DNA of 6,322 bases from an uncultured Ruminococcus sp. (GTDB lineage: Bacteria; Bacillota; Clostridia; Oscillospirales; Ruminococcaceae): contig CAMWGS010000120.1 in assembly GCA_947173865.1 (NCBI GenBank), positions 1-6,322 of the forward strand. Reading direction: 5' to 3'. Below the pieces are notes generated by a model, which saw only the letters and a program-made list of their open reading frames with translations, did no database searches and was not told the DNA's origin. Below are positions 1 to 5,807 of the stretch, in pieces. Every line of letters starts with the position of its first letter. Position 1 is the first letter of the stretch. A program made the translations under genes and the position numbers.

Positions 1-891
1 ATTAACGGACGAAATTCATGGACAGCAAGAAGAAAGAATATTCTCTGTGTTTTTCAGCCACTCAGAACCGTTGAGGACAAAAACGCAGGTTATATAATTG
101 TCGAACTTAAAGAACCGTTTACAGAAAAATATTACATATATGCAATAATAATTTATGTTTTTATTATATTGTCAGGAATCATTTTTGTTCTGATTCTCAA
201 TGCTTACATGAAACAAAAGCTTTTCAGACCAATGCACAGCCTTATTGAAGCCACAAAGCATTTTACAGGTGAAGAAAATAAAACTTTACAGCAGTATAAT
301 TCAGATATATTTGCAGAAAACCGTGACGACGAAATAGGACAGCTTGGCAAATCAATCAAAAAAATGTTTCTTGATATAAACAACGGTGTGGAAAACCTTT
401 CAAGAGCCATTTATGACGCAAACCATGACGGCATGACACAGACCCTAAATAAACGCTGTTATCAGAATATGGAACAGATGTTTAAAAACTGTTCTTCACT
501 TTGCGTCATATACTTTGATGTAAATAACCTTAAACTCATGAATGATACACTCGGTCACGAAAAAGGTGACATGGTTATAAAAAAAGCTGCGGAATATATA
601 AAGAGCTTTCTCGGACAGTCCGACTACTGTTTCCGTATGGGCGGAGATGAGTTTCTTATGGTAATGACTGATTGTACTTTCCGTTCAATTGACTCGCTTA
701 TTGAAAAACTTGAATCAGATGCACCATTTATACTCAACAAACACTCCGACTCGGTAAAATGTGCCCTTTCTTTTGGATATGCATACGCAAAAGGAACTTT
801 CTCATATGAAGAACTGCTTGCGGAAGCGGAAGAAAATATGTATTCCAAAAAGATGGAACTGAAAAAATTGCTTAATATGCCCGAACGCTGA
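1..891 (+). CDS. Membrane-bound sensor diguanylate cyclase (GGDEF), 5'-truncated by the window edge
   Basis: This reading frame is open from base 1, so the true start lies outside the window; 296 codons are visible. Codons 1-43 look like the end of an extracytoplasmic Cache-type sensor domain (segment FQPLRTVEDKNAGYIIVEL). A transmembrane helix follows at about 44-67, then a HAMP-like linker (RPMHSLIEA near 76, DDEIGQL near 109-115). The GGDEF domain runs from about 139 (degenerate start DGMTQTLNKRCY) to the end. Metal- and GTP-binding residues appear intact: FDVNNLKLMND (Asp173, Asn181), GHEKGD (Asp190) and GGDEF at 214-218 (bases 640-654), with the closing MYSKK motif. The family condenses two GTP into c-di-GMP at the inner membrane face. 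The RxxD inhibitory site normally just before GGDEF is absent (GQSD instead). The internal TTG at 169 lies inside the TM helix and is not a credible start. A 15-nt gap separates it from the next gene. Catalytic activity is inferred from motifs. Confidence 0.92.
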   Translation: MNGRNSWTARRKNILCVFQPLRTVEDKNAGYIIVELKEPFTEKYYIYAIIIYVFIILSGIIFVLILNAYMKQKLFRPMHSLIEATKHFTGEENKTLQQYNSDIFAENRDDEIGQLGKSIKKMFLDINNGVENLSRAIYDANHDGMTQTLNKRCYQNMEQMFKNCSSLCVIYFDVNNLKLMNDTLGHEKGDMVIKKAAEYIKSFLGQSDYCFRMGGDEFLMVMTDCTFRSIDSLIEKLESDAPFILNKHSDSVKCALSFGYAYAKGTFSYEELLAEAEENMYSKKMELKKLLNMPER

Positions 892-892
892 C

Positions 893-897
893 GGAGG
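893..897 (+). promoter_or_regulatory. Ribosome binding site fixing a TTG start
   Basis: GGAGG lies 9 nt before TTG at 907, immediately after the stop of the cyclase gene. The first in-frame ATG is at 988, inside the first membrane helix, so the TTG start is preferred. Confidence 0.75.
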
Positions 898-906
898 TAA
901 TTTGTT

Positions 907-2481
907 TTGGAAAATAAGAAAAAGAAAAAATATGGTTCAATTGCTTCTGATTTAAGTATAAAAAACAAAATTCTGTTTATTAATTTAATGGCAGTTATTT
1001 CGGTGGCAGTTGTAATATTTGCTATGATTAAAACAGTCAGTTCTGTTCAGCAGAAAAAGCACGATGAAATGCAGAAAACTATTGTCACTGCTTCAGAACA
1101 GCTTATGGAAATGACCATTGAAAGCGGTGTTGCCATAGCAAAAAGCGTCTATACAAACGAAAATATATATTCTTTTCTCAACAAGGATTATACATCTTCT
1201 GCCGAATACTACGACGCTTTTTATAATTTTCAGAAAAACAGTCCACTTTCTATAGCCGAAACAAATATAGTAAAAAAATATACTGTATATTCGGAAAATC
1301 CCACTATTCTGACAGGTGGGTTTATAAGTTCGTTTGATTCCGTAAAAAGTCAGGAATGGTATCATGCATATAAAAAAATAAACAAACCTATGATTCTTTA
1401 CATATCAGACAATACTGTGTCCCTCATAAGAAGGCTTGACTTTCAGACACTCAGCACAGGTGAAAGTTGTCTGAAACTTGACCTTAACATCAGTCTGCTT
1501 ACAAATTACTGCAATAATCTTGACTTTAAAGGAGAACTTTACATAATAAGCGGTGGTTCGCTTATTTACAGCAACAACGAAAATATAACAATTGATAGAA
1601 CAGGTATAAATCAGGACTTTGAATGTTATACAAAAAACTACTATACCGCCGACATTGAATATTATGCCCATGAAACGAGAAAAACCGTAAAGCAGTTTAT
1701 TACGGATAATTTACTGATTATTCTGATTTTGTCTGCTTTAATTATTGTCATGATTATTGTCGGACAACTTTTGGTAATAAATATAAAAAAACGTATACGC
1801 TGTTCTGCCGAAGCTTTGTGCAAAGGAGAAAAATTAAGCTTAAACAACGGAAAAGACGAAATAGGTGAACTTCTTGACATATGTTCGGCAGTGTCGGAAA
1901 GGCTCGCACTCAGAAGTAATGAATACGAACGGACAAACGAAGAAATTTTACAGAAAAATTCAAGCTACAACTCACTTTTTACTACTGCAATGCGTCTTGA
2001 TGCAGAACTTTACATCATGAAAAAATATCCCGAAATCTGTGACAAGGACAGTGAAAACATACCGTTTAAAGACGAATTTGAACATCTCCGTAAATTAGCC
2101 GATAAGTATGGCATAGAAATAAGTTCGGATATTTCGGATTCTGTGGAAATTGAAGTTCCGTCTTACTCCCTTACACTTATAGCAGACGAACTTATATCAT
2201 TAGACGGAAAAACATATGTAAAGGCATTTCACAATAAAAACGATATAAGCATTTTATTTCATAAAGACAAAATTCAGGAATCGGCAAAAGTCCTGAAAAT
2301 AAACGCTGTTTTTGAGGACGACAATATAACAGACGAATATTCATTCAGACATAATTATACATATAATCCCTATCTCCGCCTTAAACACTGTCTGGGAAGT
2401 AAAGTTGAGGCAGAAATAAAAAACAGAAACGAATTTAACTTGATTATCAATATATATTCAGAAAAGAGTGATGATATATGA
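907..2481 (+). CDS. Two-TM sensor protein with degenerate histidine-kinase-like C-terminus
   Basis: The protein has 524 residues and starts at TTG. A lysine-rich N-terminus (residues 4-8) precedes TM1 at about 22-41. A roughly 220-residue extracytoplasmic domain, probably Cache-like, follows, then TM2 at about 269-292. Next comes a HAMP-like linker (KKRIRCSAEAL; KDEIGEL at 316-322) and a cytoplasmic tail of about 175 residues. The layout matches YesM-type sensor kinases. Residues 389-430 (DEFEHLRKLADKYGIE, then VPSYSLTLIADELI) resemble the stretch before and into the ATPase N box, and the final about 30 residues resemble the end of an HATPase domain. However, the phospho-accepting NPHFLYN-type H box, the N-box asparagine and the glycine-rich G boxes are not visible. 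It is therefore more likely a signalling pseudokinase or receptor than an active kinase. It overlaps the next gene by 4 nt (ATGA), indicating translational coupling with the lipoprotein. The pseudokinase reading is inference; gene reality is certain. Confidence 0.85.
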   Translation: MENKKKKKYGSIASDLSIKNKILFINLMAVISVAVVIFAMIKTVSSVQQKKHDEMQKTIVTASEQLMEMTIESGVAIAKSVYTNENIYSFLNKDYTSSAEYYDAFYNFQKNSPLSIAETNIVKKYTVYSENPTILTGGFISSFDSVKSQEWYHAYKKINKPMILYISDNTVSLIRRLDFQTLSTGESCLKLDLNISLLTNYCNNLDFKGELYIISGGSLIYSNNENITIDRTGINQDFECYTKNYYTADIEYYAHETRKTVKQFITDNLLIILILSALIIVMIIVGQLLVINIKKRIRCSAEALCKGEKLSLNNGKDEIGELLDICSAVSERLALRSNEYERTNEEILQKNSSYNSLFTTAMRLDAELYIMKKYPEICDKDSENIPFKDEFEHLRKLADKYGIEISSDISDSVEIEVPSYSLTLIADELISLDGKTYVKAFHNKNDISILFHKDKIQESAKVLKINAVFEDDNITDEYSFRHNYTYNPYLRLKHCLGSKVEAEIKNRNEFNLIINIYSEKSDDI

Positions 2482-4100
2482 ATCTACATAAAGCAACAGC
2501 ATTTTTAATGTCATTTATGATACTTACTTTGTCAGCAGGGTGCGGAAAAAACGAAGAACCCGAAAAAGATATAAGAGTATATACAAGTTTTTTCGGTGCA
2601 AGGGGAAATGAACTGAGTAAGGACAACGACATTCAACATCTTATTGCAGAAAAAACAGGGGCAATGTGTGAGGAAACATGGCTCAGCGAGCAGGAAGATT
2701 TAAACACGTTTTTCAGTGATATGATGATTTCAAACAAATACCCTGATTTTCTCGTTCCCGACGGCGAAAACTGCCGTAAACTGATAAAGGCAGGGGCTTT
2801 TATCCCAATTGACAATTACTGGGACAAATATCCGAATATAAAAAGTTTTTACTCTGAAAGTGAGTGGAATAGAGTAAGGTCAGATGACGGACACGTATAT
2901 ACTATCCCACTTTTTTCAAGCTGTTATCAACATGATACCGCAACAAATCACAATGATGAGGCTTTCTGGATTCAGGTACGTGTACTGGAATGGGCAGGCT
3001 ACCCCGAAATAACTACCCTTGACGAATACTTTGACCTTATTGAAAGCTATATTGAAGCAAATCCGACCAATGAGAACGGCGAAAAATATATAGGATATGA
3101 AATTCTTGCAAATGATACTTACTTTTTCAGTCTTGACAATCCGCCGATGTTCCTTGACGGCTACCCAAACGACGGTGCGTGTATAGTTGACCCTGAAACC
3201 CTTGAAGCTATAGACTATAATCTTTCTCCGACCGCTGAAAAGTGGTTCAGAAAACTCAATGAAGAATATGCAAAGGGAATTATAGACCCTGAGTGTTTTG
3301 TTCTTACCTGTGACCAGTATTATGAAAAACTCGCTACAGGAAACGTTCTCGGAATGGTAGACCAGAACTGGAATTTTAACGGTGCTGTAGGAAAACTTCC
3401 GTCCGAATGTACATATATTCCACTTAGTATCGTTATAAAAGACGGTATACAGGGACAGTATCACTCAATAGCAGCCTTTAACGATTCGACAGGACTCGGA
3501 ATTACCACAAGCTGTACTGACATTGAAGGTGCTTTACAGTTCTTAAATGACCTGCTCTCACCCGAAATTCTTACTCTGCGTTTCTGGGGAATTAAAGGCG
3601 TTGACTACGAAGTTGACGAAAACGGCGTTTTCTATCATACTGACGAACAGGCTAAACAGTGGAGGGATTCGGAATACGCAAAAAACCACATCTGTCTTTA
3701 TAACTATTTCCCCTACTATTTCGGCATGAATCAGGACGGTATAAACGCTTATTGTCCGAGTTGTCAGCCGTCCGAGTTCTATAAAAACCGTTCTGACGAC
3801 GTTAAAAGATGCTTTGACGCATACGGTGTAAAGACTTATGTTGAACTTCTCAACGAAGCGTCTGAAAATCCTGCATGGTTTCCGATGTGGAGCTATTCTC
3901 CTCCCGAAAATACGGATTCTTCAAAGGCAGCAAAGCAGATTGACGACCTCAAACATCGCTATCTTCCGAAAATAGTAATGAGTGACGACTTTGAAAGTGC
4001 GTGGAAAGAATATAACGAAGCTTACAGTAAAATAGATTCACAGGCTTACTTTGACGACCTGACAGAAGAAGTACACAGAAGAAAAGCTCTGACGGAATAA
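2478..4100 (+). CDS. Extracellular solute-binding lipoprotein (ABC-type family 1-like)
   Basis: The protein has 540 residues. A signal peptide is followed by the lipobox LSAGC, with Cys22 as the lipidated residue, so the protein should be anchored on the outer face of the cell membrane. The mature part has the order expected of large carbohydrate-type binding proteins: RVYTSFFGARGNEL, then IAEKTGAMCEETWL, YPDFLVPDGEN, AFIPIDNYWDKYPNIK, DGHVYTIPLF, a hinge-side segment around WAGYPEITTLDEYFDLIE, and WFRKLNEEYAKGIIDPE. Length fits the LipO-like binding proteins of Firmicutes. Twelve cysteines besides the lipid one, including CPSC at 426-429, are many for an exported protein. The ligand cannot be told from sequence; an oligosaccharide or peptide is usual for the family. 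No permease or ATPase gene is in the window. Overlap with the sensor gene upstream suggests it delivers ligand to a receptor, or serves an uptake system encoded elsewhere. Family call firm, role inferred. Confidence 0.88.
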   Translation: MNLHKATAFLMSFMILTLSAGCGKNEEPEKDIRVYTSFFGARGNELSKDNDIQHLIAEKTGAMCEETWLSEQEDLNTFFSDMMISNKYPDFLVPDGENCRKLIKAGAFIPIDNYWDKYPNIKSFYSESEWNRVRSDDGHVYTIPLFSSCYQHDTATNHNDEAFWIQVRVLEWAGYPEITTLDEYFDLIESYIEANPTNENGEKYIGYEILANDTYFFSLDNPPMFLDGYPNDGACIVDPETLEAIDYNLSPTAEKWFRKLNEEYAKGIIDPECFVLTCDQYYEKLATGNVLGMVDQNWNFNGAVGKLPSECTYIPLSIVIKDGIQGQYHSIAAFNDSTGLGITTSCTDIEGALQFLNDLLSPEILTLRFWGIKGVDYEVDENGVFYHTDEQAKQWRDSEYAKNHICLYNYFPYYFGMNQDGINAYCPSCQPSEFYKNRSDDVKRCFDAYGVKTYVELLNEASENPAWFPMWSYSPPENTDSSKAAKQIDDLKHRYLPKIVMSDDFESAWKEYNEAYSKIDSQAYFDDLTEEVHRRKALTE

Positions 4101-4116
4101 CAAGGAGATTGATATT

Positions 4117-5175
4117 ATGGGATTTGAAATTGAAAACGGCATACTTGTAAAATATACACATGAAAAAGGAGTTACAGAAATAACTATACCCGAAAATGTA
4201 ACTGCGATAAAGGATAGAGCATTATATAATTGTAGCAGTCTTATAAAAATCAAAGTAAACAGTGATAATAAAACATACTGCGATATAGACGGTGTTCTTT
4301 TCAGCAAAGATAAGAAAACTTTAATACTATGTCCCGACGGTAAATCTGGAGATTATACTATTCCCGACTGTGTAACTACAATAGGAGAAGAAGCTTTTGA
4401 ATGGTGCATAAAACTTACAAGTATTACAATCCCAAATAACGTAACCAATATAAAAGACAGAGCTTTTTATAATTGCAGTAGTCTTATGCAAATCAAAGTA
4501 AACAGTAATAATCAAACATACTGCGATATAGACGGCGTTCTTTTCAGCAAAGACAAAAAAAAGCTAATACTATGCCCTAATGGCAAATCAGGAAATTACA
4601 TTATTCCTGATAGTGTAACCACTATAGTCAGCAGGGCTTTTAAGTGGTGCTTAAGACTAACAAGCATAGTAATCCCAAAAAACACAACTAATATAGAAGA
4701 AAATGCTTTTGAATGGTGTAATTATCTTACAGAAATAAAAGTAAACAACGATAATCAAACATACTGTGATATAGACGGCATTCTTTTCAGTAAAGATAAA
4801 AAAAGCCTTATATTCTGCCTAAGAAGTAAATCAGGAAATTATACCATTCCCAACGGTGTAACTAATATAAATAACAGTGCATTTGAGTGGTGTGTAAGAC
4901 TTAATAATATAACTATACCTGACAGCGTAACTACTATAGGAAATCATGCCTTTGAGTGTTGTTGCAATCTTGAAGGAATTACGATACCAAATAATGTTAA
5001 CATTATAGGCGATAAAGCTTTTTATAATTGCATAAGTCTTACAGATGTCACAATTCCTGACAGTGTACAACATATAGGAAACAGTGCTTTTTTTGGTTGC
5101 CGTAACCTTAAAAAAGTATCACTTCCGCAACATTTTAAAATTTTTCCCGAACAGGCAAAAATTACATACAGATAA
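4117..5175 (+). CDS. Leucine-rich repeat protein, BspA/TpLRR (LRR_5) type, no signal peptide
   Basis: The protein has 352 residues; ATG is preceded by AAGGAG with a 9-nt spacer, 16 nt after the lipoprotein stop. A short N-cap (MGFEIENGILVKYTHEKGVTE, residues 1-21) leads straight into LRRs of the form xITIPxxVTxIxxxAFxxCxxL, 23 residues each. Three 81-residue compound units (22-102, 103-183, 184-264) each contain two 23-residue LRRs around a 35-residue insert with YCDIDGVLFSKDKK. Three plain LRRs follow (265-333), then a 19-residue tail. There is no signal peptide, TM segment, LPXTG or dockerin, so cytoplasmic location is predicted, whereas many BspA relatives are secreted. Cysteines recur at the turn of nearly every repeat. 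The fold mediates binding to proteins or other ligands, and no enzymatic motif is seen. Its position suggests co-transcription with the sensor genes, and it ends directly at a terminator hairpin. Function otherwise unknown. Confidence 0.93.
   Translation: MGFEIENGILVKYTHEKGVTEITIPENVTAIKDRALYNCSSLIKIKVNSDNKTYCDIDGVLFSKDKKTLILCPDGKSGDYTIPDCVTTIGEEAFEWCIKLTSITIPNNVTNIKDRAFYNCSSLMQIKVNSNNQTYCDIDGVLFSKDKKKLILCPNGKSGNYIIPDSVTTIVSRAFKWCLRLTSIVIPKNTTNIEENAFEWCNYLTEIKVNNDNQTYCDIDGILFSKDKKSLIFCLRSKSGNYTIPNGVTNINNSAFEWCVRLNNITIPDSVTTIGNHAFECCCNLEGITIPNNVNIIGDKAFYNCISLTDVTIPDSVQHIGNSAFFGCRNLKKVSLPQHFKIFPEQAKITYR
4180..4422 (+). repeat. LRR compound repeat unit A (243 bp)
   Basis: First of three in-frame tandem 243-bp units, encoding residues 22-102. 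It holds one 23-residue LRR, a 35-residue insert with YCDIDGVLFSKDKKTLILC, and a second LRR ending at WCIKLTS. Identity to unit B is highest in the insert. Confidence 0.85.
4423..4665 (+). repeat. LRR compound repeat unit B (243 bp)
   Basis: Second unit, residues 103-183, same length and layout as unit A. The block YCDIDGVLFSKDKK is identical in protein to unit A and nearly identical in DNA, suggesting recent duplication or gene conversion. Confidence 0.85.
4666..4908 (+). repeat. LRR compound repeat unit C (243 bp)
   Basis: Third unit, residues 184-264, same length. It is the most diverged: CLRSKSGN replaces CPDGKSGD or CPNGKSGN, and the first LRR carries EWC where A and B have YNC. The core YCDIDGILFSKDKK is retained. 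Confidence 0.82.
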
Positions 5176-5210
5176 AAAATTCCCGTATCTTATCATGATA
5201 CGGGAATTTT
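5176..5210. terminator. Bidirectional intrinsic terminator
   Basis: A perfect 14-bp stem (AAAATTCCCGTATC at 5176-5189, GATACGGGAATTTT at 5197-5210) surrounds a 7-nt loop. T-runs follow on both strands: TTTTTATTATTT rightward and TTTTTTATC leftward. It starts right after the LRR stop and lies 2 nt beyond the stop of the small - strand gene, so it can end both converging units. Confidence 0.93.
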
Positions 5211-5212
5211 TA

Positions 5213-5392
5213 TTATTTCAGAATTATTCCTGTGCACCTGCTCTTTTCGTCAAAAATCAGAAGCAGGACATTTTCATCAAAAGACACTTCAAATGCACTG
5301 ACTGCTTTATTTTCGATGTTTACCGCCTCATAAACAGCAATAATATTTCCGTTGTCAAGTATGTTGTGTGCAAGTTCATTAAGTTTGTTCAT
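5213..5392 (-). CDS. Unrecognised 59-residue small protein downstream of an XRE regulator
   Basis: Read on the - strand, ATG at 5392 opens a 59-residue frame ending in TAA at 5213. AAAGGA (5404-5399) sits 6 nt before the start. The protein begins MNKLNELAHNILDNGNIIAV and ends LLLIFDEKSRCTGIILK. Its first about 13 residues should be helical; the rest alternates polar and hydrophobic residues, suggesting beta-strands. It has no signal peptide, membrane segment or known motif that I recognise, and it is acidic overall. It follows the 62-residue XRE gene by 30 nt in the same direction and ends at the shared terminator, so the two are probably one transcript. The good ribosome binding site, operon position and terminator placement argue it is real. 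Possible roles include an accessory or antirepressor protein, or part of a small toxin-antitoxin-like pair; none can be shown from sequence. Confidence 0.75.
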   Translation of the reverse strand: MNKLNELAHNILDNGNIIAVYEAVNIENKAVSAFEVSFDENVLLLIFDEKSRCTGIILK

Positions 5393-5398
5393 TGTTTA

Positions 5399-5404
5399 TC
5401 CTTT
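5399..5404 (-). promoter_or_regulatory. Ribosome binding site of the 59-residue gene
   Basis: AAAGGA on the - strand, 6 nt ahead of the ATG at 5392. It supports translation of a gene too short for most length cut-offs. Confidence 0.7.
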
Positions 5405-5422
5405 CATATATACCGTATACAG

Positions 5423-5611
5423 TCAGGCAATAAGTTCATGATACGACATTTTAAGAGATGTCGCAATAACTATCAGAGTACTTGCCTTAGGAGTAAATTT
5501 TCCGCTTTCTATTCTGGATATATATCCCTGTGAAAGCTTTGAAATTTCCGCAAGTTCAGGCTGAGTAAGTCCGAGTTCTTCACGTCGGTTCTTAATTTTT
5601 CTTCCAATCAT
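5423..5611 (-). CDS. Small XRE/Cro-type helix-turn-helix regulator
   Basis: This 62-residue protein is almost entirely one HTH_3 (XRE) DNA-binding domain. Helix 1 is IGRKIKNRREELGL, the turn helices are TQPELAEISKL and QGYISRIESGK, then PKASTLIVIATSLKMSYHELI closes the five-helix fold. Length is typical of minimal Cro-like or Xre regulators with no dimerisation or ligand domain. ATG at 5611 is preceded by AGAAAGGA (5630-5623) at 11 nt. A perfect-consensus promoter at 5701-5729 drives it, leaving a leader of roughly 80 nt. It is divergent from the 129-residue XRE gene and shares with it an intergenic region holding three operator-like sites. It very likely binds DNA; whether it binds those sites, represses itself, or opposes the other regulator is inference. 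Confidence 0.92.
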   Translation of the reverse strand: MIGRKIKNRREELGLTQPELAEISKLSQGYISRIESGKFTPKASTLIVIATSLKMSYHELIA

Positions 5612-5666
5612 AAAAAAATCATTCCTTTCTGTTTACTTTTTTATTTTGTTGTGATAAAATATTATA

Positions 5667-5680
5667 AGCATAATTATGCT
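5667..5680. promoter_or_regulatory. Perfect 14-bp palindrome in the leader of the small XRE gene
   Basis: AGCATAATTATGCT is an exact palindrome about 15-28 nt downstream of the predicted - strand transcription start. It differs from the three operator-like sites, so it may be a site for another dimeric regulator. A second TATAAT (5666-5661, - strand) abuts it but lacks a good -35. Confidence 0.5.
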
Positions 5681-5700
5681 CTGAAATATTCATCACGAAT

Positions 5701-5729
5701 ATTATAAATCCAAAAATAGAATTTGTCAA
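5701..5729 (-). promoter_or_regulatory. Consensus sigma-A promoter for the small XRE gene and 59-residue gene
   Basis: On the - strand, TTGACA (5729-5724), an exact 17-nt spacer and TATAAT (5706-5701) give a full match to the vegetative consensus. The start point should be near 5694. Operator-like site O1 fills the spacer, so a bound repressor would block polymerase. Confidence 0.88.
5706..5723. promoter_or_regulatory. Operator-like site O1
   Basis: AAATCCAAAAATAGAATT matches O3 at 13 of 18 positions, with the right half (TAGAATT) conserved. It lies between the -35 and -10 boxes of the - strand promoter. Confidence 0.55.
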
Positions 5730-5737
5730 TGTTTTTT

Positions 5738-5755
5738 AATGCTAAAATAAGAATT
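5738..5755. promoter_or_regulatory. Operator-like site O2
   Basis: AATGCTAAAATAAGAATT matches O3 at 14 of 18 positions. It is exactly 32 bp from both O1 and O3 and is followed by TTGT, as O3 is. Confidence 0.6.
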
Positions 5756-5756
5756 T

Positions 5757-5786
5757 TGTACAGTTGCATAATTCTAATTTTAGAAT
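5757..5786 (+). promoter_or_regulatory. Tentative promoter of the 129-residue XRE gene
   Basis: TAGAAT (5781-5786) is a 5/6 match to the -10 box. The best -35 options are TGTACA (5757-5762, 18-nt spacer) or TTGTAC (5756-5761, 19-nt spacer), both weak. The predicted start near 5793 leaves a leader of only about 15 nt. O3 overlaps the -10. A different start point is possible. Confidence 0.4.
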
Positions 5787-5787
5787 T
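5770..5787. promoter_or_regulatory. Operator-like site O3 (perfect inverted repeat)
   Basis: AATTCTAA-TT-TTAGAATT is a perfect 8+2+8 inverted repeat, the shape expected for an XRE dimer site. It covers the presumed -10 box of the + strand XRE gene and ends 20 nt before its ATG, fitting autorepression. Confidence 0.75.
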
Positions 5788-5807
5788 TTGTGTGAGGTGT
5801 ACAATTT

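Noticed and set aside
169..891. Start of the cyclase at the TTG at 169
   Set aside because: The frame is open back to base 1, the TTG falls in the middle of a transmembrane helix, and upstream codons encode the end of a sensor domain.
2916..3464. 182-residue - strand open frame
   Set aside because: Wholly antisense to the solute-binding lipoprotein gene; composition and lack of motifs mark it as a shadow frame.
5409..5419. TATAC-C-GTATA inverted repeat between the XRE stop and the 59-residue gene
   Set aside because: Five-bp AT-rich arms with a 1-nt centre cannot form a stable hairpin; could be chance.
5084..5533. 149-residue + strand open frame
   Set aside because: It overlaps the end of the LRR gene, crosses the terminator and lies antisense to two better-supported - strand genes. 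No ribosome binding site and no recognisable domain.
5743..5748. TAAAAT as -10 box of the + strand XRE gene, with TTGTCA at 5723
   Set aside because: The spacer would be only 14 nt, too short for a sigma-A promoter.
5717..5791. CRISPR-like short direct repeats (GAATTTTGT)
   Set aside because: Three AT-rich half-sites within a promoter region, with 32-bp phase and inverted-repeat partners, fit operators; spacers are not unique cassette-like sequences and no cas gene is present.
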